Assembly (NCBI GenBank): GCA_949281375.1
Contig: CASDLT010000010.1
Coordinates: 55,182-119,181, forward strand
Length of the DNA: 64,000 nt
Source: an uncultured Nitrosomonas sp.
Lineage (GTDB): Bacteria; Pseudomonadota; Gammaproteobacteria; Burkholderiales; Nitrosomonadaceae
Direction of reading: 5' to 3'
In this document: positions 17,866 to 26,497 of the stretch, piece after piece
Layout: every line of letters starts with the position of its first letter
Position numbering within the stretch: position 1 is the first letter of the stretch
The notes under the pieces: model-generated
What the model was told of the DNA's origin: nothing
Seen by the model: the letters and a program-made list of their open reading frames with translations, nothing else
Databases searched by the model: none
Translations under genes and position numbers: made by a program

Positions 17866-18879
17866 AGCTTCCACCCTAATAAAATTCCCACGCTGATGTT
17901 CAAATTTCACCGTGATAAAACGAGAGCCTACAGAAATTGAATTACCGTTTGTTTGGATATGAGTGACTTCGCCAATGGCGCGGAAATGAGCGCCATCAAT
18001 TTTGATGATTTCCTGCAGATCGAGATGCCGGTCGGTTACAAACCGAACCCCTGCCGGAGATAAATCTTGAAACCTGCCCTTGCAGGGCTCGCTGGGCCAG
18101 AACGGATAAAACACGCATTCACCGTTAATATTGATACGCATCAAAATTCGACGCGGGGATTCAGCATGATCGTGTTGCAGCGTAAATAATGGACTGCCGC
18201 ATTCCAAACAACCATCAGTCTGATACCCATCCAATTCTGGAAAATAAGGCGTCTTGCAAAAACTACAAAAATGGGAAATCACAGAACGATAAGACCCAAC
18301 GGATGAATAGGCAGTCACATCGGTGCGATCATTGTGCGATGATGAAACTTCATCTTCGTCGGCAGCATTCTCTTGAGGAACAGTTCTATGATGAGCAGCC
18401 AATAGCACATCGTATCGCTGGCGTGTTTCAGGATTAAACAGAACTCGATAGGCTTCCTCTAATAACGTTTGATCGATAGAGGCATTTTTTTTTAACGCCT
18501 GATAACTGACTGCAATGGCAGCAGCAGGAGCATCAGGCTGAATTTGAAGTACACGATAAAAATTAAAGGTATCCCAGTCAGTCGTGTACTCATGGTGATA
18601 TTGTTCCACTTCAGGGTTGGAATACAAGCCAAATGCACCGTGGCTCAAAGTATGAATATGATAGTGTTTCAATAATTCGCGATCATATACTGCTCGCCTG
18701 ACCGGATCTCCAAGCGTGTCATACGCATGATCAAGCAATTCTTCATTCCAGTTTGCTCCCCCTAAATTAGGGCGCATCTTGAGCCGTTGCACCAGTATCC
18801 GGTAATTCTCGCGAATTACCGCCATTGATGCATCAGGCTGAACATGGAGAATTCGATAAAAATTTCGCCGTTCGATCAT
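17863..18879 (-). CDS. Tandem degenerate J-domain, zinc ribbon and PilZ protein
   Basis: 338 residues with an unusual domain order: J-domain-like helices 6-68, a second one 104-160, a four-Cys zinc ribbon (C205, C208, C224, C227) and a PilZ domain from about 240. In both J domains the HPD tripeptide needed to stimulate Hsp70 reads QPD (14-16 and 114-116), so DnaK ATPase stimulation is doubtful. PilZ keeps R244xxxR248 and D272xSxxG277, so c-di-GMP binding is plausible. Cytoplasmic, no TM. Its TAG stop is formed at the junction with the miniature element. Specific function unknown. Confidence 0.8.
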   Translation of the reverse strand: MIERRNFYRILHVQPDASMAVIRENYRILVQRLKMRPNLGGANWNEELLDHAYDTLGDPVRRAVYDRELLKHYHIHTLSHGAFGLYSNPEVEQYHHEYTTDWDTFNFYRVLQIQPDAPAAAIAVSYQALKKNASIDQTLLEEAYRVLFNPETRQRYDVLLAAHHRTVPQENAADEDEVSSSHNDRTDVTAYSSVGSYRSVISHFCSFCKTPYFPELDGYQTDGCLECGSPLFTLQHDHAESPRRILMRININGECVFYPFWPSEPCKGRFQDLSPAGVRFVTDRHLDLQEIIKIDGAHFRAIGEVTHIQTNGNSISVGSRFITVKFEHQRGNFIRVEA

Positions 18880-19048
18880 TTAGAATTTTAAAACTTATTC
18901 CACTCTGTAATTATCTGCATATAACGCGACAATTACCCCTCTTGCACGAGGAGAATCTTTCTCCCAGATCATTACAGATTCTTATTGTTCAATCAGAATA
19001 ACATTTTACGCTCACTACGGCAGTACAATTCAGCATTTTTTAAACCTC

Positions 19049-19076
19049 TTGCAATTCATTAAAAATTACATATAAT
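19049..19076 (+). promoter_or_regulatory. hemP promoter (-35/-10)
   Basis: TTGCAA at 19049-19054, 16-base spacer, perfect TATAAT at 19071-19076. The transcription start would fall around 19083, about 30 bases before the hemP ATG, and the Fur box overlaps the -10 hexamer. Confidence 0.65.
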
Positions 19077-19092
19077 GAGAACCATTCTCATT
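19074..19092. promoter_or_regulatory. Fur box
   Basis: AATGAGAACCATTCTCATT, perfect 8-base arms around CCA, close to the Fur consensus. It covers the end of the -10 box, so iron-loaded Fur would block transcription of hemP. Confidence 0.85.
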
Positions 19093-19111
19093 ACAACATC
19101 TATATGACACC

Positions 19112-19297
19112 ATGAATACTCTAATCGTCTCCAAAACGACCACAAGAGATCTCTATACATCGGAAAGCGAAGATGCTAGAACATCACTTGATAGCAATGT
19201 TCTGTTTAAAAATTCTGACGTAATCTTCATCATGCACAAAGGCGAACAATATTCTCTGCGTCGCACACGTAACGGCAAGCTAATACTAAACAAATAG
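19112..19297 (+). CDS. hemP: Hemin uptake protein HemP
   Basis: 61 residues. The C-terminal half IMHKGEQYSLRRTRNGKLILNK matches the HemP family ending (GxxYxLRxTRxGKLILxK). HemP is a small Fur-regulated protein encoded in haem/iron uptake loci; in some betaproteobacteria it activates haem receptor genes. A Fur box and good promoter lie directly upstream. Bacterioferritin follows at 19456. No haem receptor gene is next to it here. Confidence 0.88.
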   Translation: MNTLIVSKTTTRDLYTSESEDARTSLDSNVLFKNSDVIFIMHKGEQYSLRRTRNGKLILNK

Positions 19298-19455
19298 TGG
19301 CTTAAGGATCTAGATCATGTATATTTATACGCGCAAGCTATCCCTGAATAATGCACGATGGAACACAAGAACACCGATAGTCTTAAATTAAACACTTTGC
19401 GGCTTCCATGTGGTGTAATTAATCACGTATAAAATACCTGTCTAAGGAGATAAAA

Positions 19456-19920
19456 ATGAAAGGCAATGCCGATATTATCCGCTGGCTCAATCAGCAGTTA
19501 CAACATGAACTGACTGCTATCAATCAATATTTTCTGCACGCTCGTATGTACAAAAATTGGGGATTCAACGATCTTGGAAAGCATGAATTCGAAGAATCCT
19601 GTGAAGAAATGAAACATGCCGATGCTTTGATTGAGCGAATTCTGCTCTTAGAAGGCTTACCTAATCTGCAAGATCTCGGCAAGCTCATGATTGGTGAAAG
19701 CGCTGAAGAATGTGTAGCTTGTGACTTAAAGCTTGAATTCACTTCCCGTGAAACATTGCTTGCCGCGATCGCAGCATGCGAAACCGCTCATGATTTCGTG
19801 TCTCGAGAAATTTTTGAACGTATCCTTGAGGATACTGAACAACACATCGATTGGTTGGAAACGCAGCTTAGCCTCATACAGAAAATCGGTATCCATAACT
19901 GGTTGCAAAGCCAGATATGA
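19456..19920 (+). CDS. bfr: Bacterioferritin
   Basis: 154 residues, four-helix ferritin fold. The start has AAGGAG seven bases upstream. Ferroxidase ligands are visible: the first-helix Glu in [12 protein letters not shown], ExxH in [11 protein letters not shown], and the last-helix ExxH in [11 protein letters not shown]. The Met in EEMKH corresponds to the haem ligand Met52 of Bfr, so inter-subunit haem binding is likely. It stores iron as a mineral in a 24-mer. It follows hemP and precedes a DUF2325 gene, giving an iron locus. Confidence 0.93.
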   Translation: MKGNADIIRWLNQQLQHELTAINQYFLHARMYKNWGFNDLGKHEFEESCEEMKHADALIERILLLEGLPNLQDLGKLMIGESAEECVACDLKLEFTSRETLLAAIAACETAHDFVSREIFERILEDTEQHIDWLETQLSLIQKIGIHNWLQSQI

Positions 19921-20082
19921 GGCAACCCTGAAAAAGGTTATCTATGACGATCGGTCAAACGAAATCAGGTTCAACAAATTCAAAAATCAATGATTTAATG
20001 AGCCGTTTCACCCTGGTCCTCAATGTGAACGCTTAGCATAACGCAGCACAGTAGTTTTCAGAATGCCGTAACTTTTTCCTAG

Positions 20083-20160
20083 GCCGCTGGAGTTATCCTC
20101 CTTTCTTCAGCGGCACCTTTAGCCAGCCAGCCTGTAGCCCTCAGGTCAGCCAGCCATCTT
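20083..20160 (+). ncRNA. Candidate structured 5' leader of the DUF2325 gene
   Basis: GCCGCTG (20083-20089) pairs with CAGCGGC (20108-20114), with an inner GGAG / CTCC stem. This is followed by AGCCAGCC repeated 27 bases apart around a small CCTG / CAGG hairpin. The GC-rich stretch stands out from its AT-rich surroundings. It lies between bfr and the DUF2325 start with no reading frame. I match it to no known riboswitch. Confidence 0.3.
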
Positions 20161-20190
20161 TTTAGTTGCTGATGATTCGTGGGAGATGCA

Positions 20191-20844
20191 ATGATGAAAT
20201 TATTTCATAAAAAATGGGTGTTAGCCGATATGGCCCCAGCAAATACTAACACTCAATACAACTACTCTGGTTTACATTACTTTCCAAGCGTTCTTTCCAA
20301 TTGGTTACGCAACCTGGGTAAGCTATTCAGCCGTATCGACCTGTATCTGTCAGCGCATGCATCAGCGAATCTTACACAAAAAGAGATCAATGACGGTCAA
20401 GCGCATGCATTGCCTTCTTTTTCCTGGACAGACAAATCAAATGCAATGAGCTGGGCACCTTTGATCAAAACCAAGTCATCTCGCCAACTTTCTACCATAC
20501 TGAATTCCAGTTGCCAGAACACACCGACATTGGCGGGACAAACAGTGTTGTGCGTAGGGGGTCGCAGGCGGCTTTATCCTATTTACAGCCGTCTTACTGA
20601 ACATATGAAAGGGCGCTTGATTACCTTCCACGGAAATGCGAACGACCAGTTGAAGGATTTGCCCGGGCTTTTGGAGAAGACTGATTTGATCGTTTGTCCC
20701 ATTGATTGCGTCAATCATGACGCTTTTTTCATGGTTAAACTTTATTGCAAATATACCAGCAAGCCGTGCATATTGCTCGAGCGCTCAGAAGTCAATTTTT
20801 TCAAGGATGGAATCAGAGTGTTATCAGAAATTCCATCTAAGTGA
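20191..20844 (+). CDS. DUF2325 domain protein
   Basis: 217 residues from ATG 20191, selected for GGGAG five bases upstream (a GTG at 20179 is in frame). The N-terminal ~115 residues are unrecognised. The C-terminal half is DUF2325: TVLCVGGRRRLYPIYS, then TDLIVCPIDCVNHDAFFMVKLYCK, with conserved Cys residues. DUF2325 proteins are often found beside bacterioferritin or iron-regulated genes in betaproteobacteria; their biochemistry is not settled. A GC-rich structured leader candidate precedes it. Confidence 0.8.
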   Translation: MMKLFHKKWVLADMAPANTNTQYNYSGLHYFPSVLSNWLRNLGKLFSRIDLYLSAHASANLTQKEINDGQAHALPSFSWTDKSNAMSWAPLIKTKSSRQLSTILNSSCQNTPTLAGQTVLCVGGRRRLYPIYSRLTEHMKGRLITFHGNANDQLKDLPGLLEKTDLIVCPIDCVNHDAFFMVKLYCKYTSKPCILLERSEVNFFKDGIRVLSEIPSK

Positions 20845-20891
20845 GAATGTCGTCTAGCTGGTGACTCTGATCATGAGTGGATTTAAATAAA

Positions 20892-22826
20892 TCAGTGATC
20901 CGGCTTATTAGGACTACAACTGATGAGCCTGTCCCCCAGCGCCAGAAAAACCCGGTTCCGTCCCGAATTCTTGGCAGCATACAGCGCCTTATCAGCAGCA
21001 ATTACCAGATGATCCTCACTCTTCATGCCCGCTTCTTTCAACGCTACGCCGATACTGATGGACACACGGATGTGCGCTTCGTCGATATCGATTTGCTGAG
21101 CATACACATGCTGGCGAATTCGTTCCGCAAACAGGATAACGGATTTTGCATCGGTACTCCCGTTATGACAAACAATCAGAAACTCTTCGCCACCCATGCG
21201 GCAAAAACTATCTCCTTTACGGGCAGAAGTACGCATTGAAGCAGCCACTTCCTTCAGAACCTTGTCACCAATCGCATGACCATAGTTATCATTGATTTGC
21301 TTGAAATGATCAATATCGATCAACATCACAGCCATCAACTGGTCTGATCGATGCGCCACACTCCACACATCCGTCAAAGTATCCATTCCGGCTCGACGGT
21401 TTGGTAATTCCGTCAACACATCAGTCAAGGCATAATGCTCAAGCTTGCGATTAGTCACTGCCAGTTCTGCTGCAAAACGCTTCAATTGCTCCCGATCGCG
21501 TTCCCAAGATTCCTGTAATTTCCGGTAATGCCAGGCCGCACGTAATCGCGCCCTGAAGGCCCGCACGTTGATCGGTTTCGTCACATAATCATCAACACCC
21601 GCGTCAAATGCCTTGATGACTTCTTCCTCATCCTCGATGCTGGTCAGCATGATGATGTACAGATTCTGACCCCATTCAGTAGCACGCAAAGCAACCGTCA
21701 GTTCAAAGCCGTTCATCACCGGCATCAGCCAATCCGTGATCACGATATGGGGAGAAATTTCCATGGCCATCGACAAAGCTTCCTGGCCATCCTTAGCTGT
21801 AAATAAGGCATGACCCCGCACGTTGGACAATAACCCCTGGATAAAAACCATACTGGATGGATCATCTTCAACCAAAAGAATACGCAGCGGCGCTGCATCC
21901 ATTTCACTCTCAGGACGAGGCGCGACAGCATTCATCATTTTCTGAAAGGGAGGCAGCATCTCGGCGGCAGAAATCTTCAGCATTCTTCCCCATAGTTGCC
22001 ATTCTTTCATCACCTGATCAATCAGGACACCGAACGATTCGGTATCCAAACCAATCTTCCCCCCCAGCAGGAGCAATTCAGAAATGCGCATGTTACGCTG
22101 GGATTCATCAGCCAAGCCAAAATCCGCAATCTGTTTCCCCAAGTAGAGCAAATGTACGATATGAAAGGGACGAGATCCTTCCGAAAAACCTGATTCATCC
22201 GGTCTGTCATGATAATAGATCGATTCGACAAAGATCTTCGGGATGCCAAAATTGAGCAGCATGGCGGCTGTTAATTCATTGTGATCGGTTTTCAGATATT
22301 GTCTTTCCAGCTCGTCCATCGACTGATCGGGTGTCCTTTTCTCCATCAAATCATTGTACTTTTCCGGATAGATCGTCGCCAACGCCAAATTGCCAATTTG
22401 CGCCATCAATCCACAGGCGAACAGTTCATCCGCTGCGCAGACCCTGGTCAATTTCGCCAATTCCTGCATGGTGATCGCCATGAGCAGTGAATGCGACCAA
22501 AAATTCTGATAGTTAAACCCCTTACACGCCCCTTTCTGGTATTGATCGATCAGCGAAAACCCCATCGCCAGCTGCTTGACCGTAGCCAAACCGACATGCG
22601 AAATGGCATCGGTCACAGATGTCACCGGCCGGGTAGCCTGATTGGATGAATTGGCGCGTTGAATCAGTCTTCCCGACAATGCTGGGTCGGTTTGAACCAG
22701 TCGGGCAATCTCATGAATGGTAATGTCTTCTCGCCTGCACGCTTCCATCAATGCCAGCGCCACACCTTTAGGGCTGGGTAATAATGTGCTGATTTTTAGC
22801 TCATTCAGGTCAGCTATTTTCATCAT
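20892..22826 (-). CDS. HDOD-receiver-GGDEF signalling protein
   Basis: 644 residues in three parts. HDOD domain about 12-215 (LLPSPKGVALALMEACRRE; HD-like but without hydrolase metals). Receiver domain about 315-435 with phospho-acceptor Asp in IVITDWLMPVMNGFEL. GGDEF domain about 470-635 with RMGGEEF and an I-site RKGD five residues before it. It should make c-di-GMP when its receiver is phosphorylated. The hybrid kinase encoded immediately upstream on the same strand (213 bases away) is the obvious candidate partner. Confidence 0.92.
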   Translation of the reverse strand: MMKIADLNELKISTLLPSPKGVALALMEACRREDITIHEIARLVQTDPALSGRLIQRANSSNQATRPVTSVTDAISHVGLATVKQLAMGFSLIDQYQKGACKGFNYQNFWSHSLLMAITMQELAKLTRVCAADELFACGLMAQIGNLALATIYPEKYNDLMEKRTPDQSMDELERQYLKTDHNELTAAMLLNFGIPKIFVESIYYHDRPDESGFSEGSRPFHIVHLLYLGKQIADFGLADESQRNMRISELLLLGGKIGLDTESFGVLIDQVMKEWQLWGRMLKISAAEMLPPFQKMMNAVAPRPESEMDAAPLRILLVEDDPSSMVFIQGLLSNVRGHALFTAKDGQEALSMAMEISPHIVITDWLMPVMNGFELTVALRATEWGQNLYIIMLTSIEDEEEVIKAFDAGVDDYVTKPINVRAFRARLRAAWHYRKLQESWERDREQLKRFAAELAVTNRKLEHYALTDVLTELPNRRAGMDTLTDVWSVAHRSDQLMAVMLIDIDHFKQINDNYGHAIGDKVLKEVAASMRTSARKGDSFCRMGGEEFLIVCHNGSTDAKSVILFAERIRQHVYAQQIDIDEAHIRVSISIGVALKEAGMKSEDHLVIAADKALYAAKNSGRNRVFLALGDRLISCSPNKPDH

Positions 22827-23039
22827 CTATTCCTGTATGCGGATTGGAAGATTTCATCGCTTCTGTCCGCGGCATAATCTTTAAGAAAGTTTTAAATACC
22901 TATCGCGCTCAGCCACGCCATGGTGAAATCCTGCTCAAATGCTCATTTATCGTTCATTACATGCGCCCTTGTCGCTTGATGTCGCCTTGCTTGACCATTA
23001 ATCGCTTCCTTTTTCAGAACTTATTTAACGGCACTCTTA

Positions 23040-25832
23040 CTATGGATGTTCAAGAATCTTATGAATTTCAACCATAACCTGTTGATAGCACTGTTGTAAA
23101 TTTTCCAATAACAAGCGAGCATCGGCCAGTTTTCTGGTTTTGCCATGGGCTTCAAGCTGTTTCAGCAAATCAGATAAGCCTTCAGCGCCAATATTTGCAG
23201 AACTGGATTTCAAGGTGTGGGCACAGTGATAAAGGCTGTCAGCATCATTATTCAGAATGGCGTGTCTAAGCTGGCGAAGATAGCCATCTGCAGACTCCAC
23301 GTAAGATCTTAAAATTCTGTGTACCAGCTTGCCATCTTCTGACTGATCAAGACGCCGAATCAGCTCAAGCCTGCTGAGATTAAGCGCCGATTGTTGATCG
23401 GCCACAGTGGGAAGATCGGCAGTATGAAGCTCAGCAGCTTGGGATTCGATGTCGATAACATGCGCCTTTATCTGCGGCAGCCAACGCATGACGATCTGTT
23501 GTAACTGCTCGACGGTGTAAGGTTTGGGAAGAAAATCATTCATGCCGACTTGTAAGCAACGCGAGCGGTCGCTTTCTGTCACATTAGCAGTCATCGCAAT
23601 AATCGGTAATTTCATCATTGCAGCCTCACCCTTGCGGCGAATCAACGCGGTCGCTTCAAAACCATCCATAATTGGCATCTGGCAATCCATCAAGATCATA
23701 TCGAAGTGTTTTCTAGACAGAAGCTCTAAAGCATGCTTGCCATTATCGGCGATTTCCGATTTCAATCCAAGTTTTGCCAACATAGCCACTGCAACATCTT
23801 GATTGACCGGATTATCTTCCACCAGCAATATATTGCCCTGAAACGAAGACGCCAGAACCGCCGACGATTCGGCGCCATGGCAAGGAGCGCAGGCCGGTCC
23901 ATTAATCTCGCGCGCAAGCACATCCCGGATGACTTCCACTAGCTCTTTATGGCGGAAGGGTTTGTTGAGACATTGAGCAATCCAGCCCGGACACTGCTGC
24001 AATTGATTCATGTCAGCCGGTGCGGATATCAACAAAATCAAGCGCGTGTTGTTAAGACGCGGATCAGCGTGAATGATGCGAGCCAGTTGCAGGCCATCCA
24101 TGCTGGGCATCTTCTGGTCGAGAAGCACCAGATCAAATGGCTCATATTCATCCATCGCTTGATTCATCAATTTGAGCGCCTGTTTTGCCTGCCCTGCGCA
24201 CACTACGTCGATCCGCCAGTGCTGCAGCCAAGAAGCAAACATGTCACGACTGGACCGGTTATCGTCCACAACCAGAATTCTTATTCCTTTTAAATCTGCA
24301 TATTGAATAGTCTGTCCGGGAATAACTGTCGATTTCTGCAATGATACTTCGATCCAAAATGCAGACCCTTTTCCGGGTGAGCTTTCAACGCGAATATCGC
24401 CTTGCATCAATGCCAGAATCTTTTTGCAAATCGTCAGACCCAATCCGGTGCCGCCATACTCACGGGTCGTAGATCCATCCGCTTGAGAAAAATGATCAAA
24501 AATCTTGACATGGTATTCTGCTGGAATGCCAATTCCGCTATCTTCTACGCCAATGCTGACGCGCGCCCTCGCATCTCTGCACTCCTCCTGTACTTCTGTG
24601 CGAATGATGACCTCGCCCTGAGCAGTAAACTTGATGGCATTACTGAGCAGGTTGGCAATGACTTGGCTTAGTCGGAAAGAATCTCCCCTAACCATATAGC
24701 TCGCCATTGGAGGAGTGAATTGTGCGGCCAGTTCAAGACCTTTCTGATTGGCGGGCTGCGCAAACATCATGAGCGTATCTTCAATGACTTTGATGAGATC
24801 AAAATCAATGTTCTCTAAAGTCATACGGTTCGATTCGATTTTAGAGAAATCAAGAATATCGTTGATAATGCTCAGCAAATGATGCCCGGAGCGCTGCACC
24901 GTTTCGGCGAAGCGGCGCTGATCTTTCGCCAACTGACCAGACAGTAATAATTCTGTCATTCCCAGGATTCCGTTCATCGGCGTGCGAATTTCATGACTCA
25001 TGGTTGCCAGGAATTCGCTCTTGGCTTTACTAGCTGCTTCGGCTGCTTCCTTGGCGCACACCAATTCCTCAGTTCTCCTTGCAACTTCAGTTTCGAGCCG
25101 ATCCAGATGATGTTCAAGCCGGATATCGCGCTCCTGAATCATTTCCAGCATGGTATTGAATCCCTTGGAGAGCGTATTCAGTTCGGCAATTTCACTCGAT
25201 CTCGTGCGTACCGCATAATCACTTCGGGTTGAGACATCCTCCATGGCGTTGGACAGTCTGTGCAACGGAAACAATACGGCCCTGTTGAGGCGGCGCAGCA
25301 GCAAAGACGCAATGATCAATGCCAGCGCCACCGCAAGGAGCGTAATGCTGCTTTGACATACCATCTGCCAATATAATGGAATCAATGATATTTCCAGATA
25401 GACCGAACCCAACCATTGCTCATTGAGATGAATAGGGTGAATCACAGTAACGAAATTGATCTTGGCAAACGGTTCATGTTCCAGCACAGGCACTGTTTCC
25501 GGCACGAACCGATCATCGATCGTATAATGTGCGAAAAGAGTATTTTCATCGCCATAAATCACAGCGGTCTGCACTTCTCGCAAATTACTCAATGACTTCA
25601 GCAATGTCTGAGCAGAATGCTCATCTTTGAACATCAGCGCCGCACTGGCATTTTCAGCCAGTATGTTAGCCGTTGCGCGGCTTGATTCCAGCAGCGCATA
25701 GAAATTCAGTAGGAAACTGCTCACTATCACCATGGCAGCAACCAGACACATGGCCGCCGCTTGCGTAGTCAGACTGATATGTTGAAGCTTGGCGCTGAGC
25801 GTAATGGTTTTAGGAGAAAGGAGCTGCATCAT
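23040..25832 (-). CDS. Hybrid sensor histidine kinase (HAMP-HisKA-HATPase-REC-REC-Hpt)
   Basis: 930 residues: TM1 about 25-48, CHASE8-like periplasmic region 50-150, TM2 about 158-178, HAMP, coiled coil, HisKA with His in [16 protein letters not shown] (about 280), HATPase with DSGIGIP and GTGLGL, a first receiver ([14 protein letters not shown]), a second receiver ([14 protein letters not shown]) and a C-terminal Hpt with His in [14 protein letters not shown]. This is a complete internal phosphorelay, BarA-like. Its ATG overlaps the stop of the YfiR-like gene by 4 bases (ATGA), so the two are co-translated and likely share a signal. Confidence 0.94.
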   Translation of the reverse strand: MMQLLSPKTITLSAKLQHISLTTQAAAMCLVAAMVIVSSFLLNFYALLESSRATANILAENASAALMFKDEHSAQTLLKSLSNLREVQTAVIYGDENTLFAHYTIDDRFVPETVPVLEHEPFAKINFVTVIHPIHLNEQWLGSVYLEISLIPLYWQMVCQSSITLLAVALALIIASLLLRRLNRAVLFPLHRLSNAMEDVSTRSDYAVRTRSSEIAELNTLSKGFNTMLEMIQERDIRLEHHLDRLETEVARRTEELVCAKEAAEAASKAKSEFLATMSHEIRTPMNGILGMTELLLSGQLAKDQRRFAETVQRSGHHLLSIINDILDFSKIESNRMTLENIDFDLIKVIEDTLMMFAQPANQKGLELAAQFTPPMASYMVRGDSFRLSQVIANLLSNAIKFTAQGEVIIRTEVQEECRDARARVSIGVEDSGIGIPAEYHVKIFDHFSQADGSTTREYGGTGLGLTICKKILALMQGDIRVESSPGKGSAFWIEVSLQKSTVIPGQTIQYADLKGIRILVVDDNRSSRDMFASWLQHWRIDVVCAGQAKQALKLMNQAMDEYEPFDLVLLDQKMPSMDGLQLARIIHADPRLNNTRLILLISAPADMNQLQQCPGWIAQCLNKPFRHKELVEVIRDVLAREINGPACAPCHGAESSAVLASSFQGNILLVEDNPVNQDVAVAMLAKLGLKSEIADNGKHALELLSRKHFDMILMDCQMPIMDGFEATALIRRKGEAAMMKLPIIAMTANVTESDRSRCLQVGMNDFLPKPYTVEQLQQIVMRWLPQIKAHVIDIESQAAELHTADLPTVADQQSALNLSRLELIRRLDQSEDGKLVHRILRSYVESADGYLRQLRHAILNNDADSLYHCAHTLKSSSANIGAEGLSDLLKQLEAHGKTRKLADARLLLENLQQCYQQVMVEIHKILEHP

Positions 25833-26485
25833 TGATAAACCTCAGTGGCAAAACGAAGTAATTGCGAGCTCAAGCGCAAACCATTTCTCTTTGCGCTGGC
25901 AAGATTGGCTTCAAAAGTGACTTTTCCATCTTTTAGAGTCATCGTCAGCATGACACCTTGCTGTCCACTGCCAGGCGTATCGGCAATGGTCAAGACCGGT
26001 CTGTTACTGAGCAGATCAAGGATTTCGCCAAGATTTCCAATTGCCGAGCGGCTGATGAAAACGATCTGGCAAGACGGCAGATCTCCCAGATGCTTGGAAT
26101 GACGGATCGATAATTCGCGCTCGCTCACTTTTTTCTGCCGTATATGCTCCAAAAGAACGCCAAAAGGATCATCTCCATAAATGCATAGCGTTATCTCTTG
26201 ATCCGGCAACTCAGGCCATTCGGTATAGGTCGCGAAATTGTAGAGAAAAGCCACCTTTAAGCGATACTCCGATAATTGCCCGGCATGAATCGAGGAGGGG
26301 TAACTCAACAATGAGAAACCATGCAGCAACATCAGCAAGAAACAAAATCCCGTGATTTTCTGCCTGCCCCATCCATACAGAAACTGCAGTGCGTTTATCA
26401 GTCTTTTCATCACGCAATCAGGCGTTTTCCCATCATGAATCGCGGGTTGACTGAAAGGGCAGCATTGACTGAGTCGCAGTGTCAT
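25829..26485 (-). CDS. YfiR family periplasmic protein (DUF4154)
   Basis: Up to 218 residues. The start may be ATG 26485 (12 bases after the receptor gene) or ATG 26410, which gives a shorter N-region before the signal helix [18 protein letters not shown]. The mature part has the DUF4154 signature: [35 protein letters not shown] and VFISRS. YfiR in Pseudomonas holds the diguanylate cyclase YfiN inactive in the periplasm. Here the linked membrane enzyme is a hybrid kinase, which suggests that this protein modulates the kinase's periplasmic domain. Confidence 0.88.
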   Translation of the reverse strand: MTLRLSQCCPFSQPAIHDGKTPDCVMKRLINALQFLYGWGRQKITGFCFLLMLLHGFSLLSYPSSIHAGQLSEYRLKVAFLYNFATYTEWPELPDQEITLCIYGDDPFGVLLEHIRQKKVSERELSIRHSKHLGDLPSCQIVFISRSAIGNLGEILDLLSNRPVLTIADTPGSGQQGVMLTMTLKDGKVTFEANLASAKRNGLRLSSQLLRFATEVYQ

Positions 26486-26497
26486 GTATGCAGGATA

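Noticed and set aside
20083..20160. c-di-GMP (GEMM) riboswitch
   Set aside because: The conserved GEMM cores (CACGCACAGGG and GGGCAAACC-like) are not present.
23524..25232. Plus-strand frames inside the hybrid kinase
   Set aside because: Antisense shadows; the kinase motifs are complete on the other strand.
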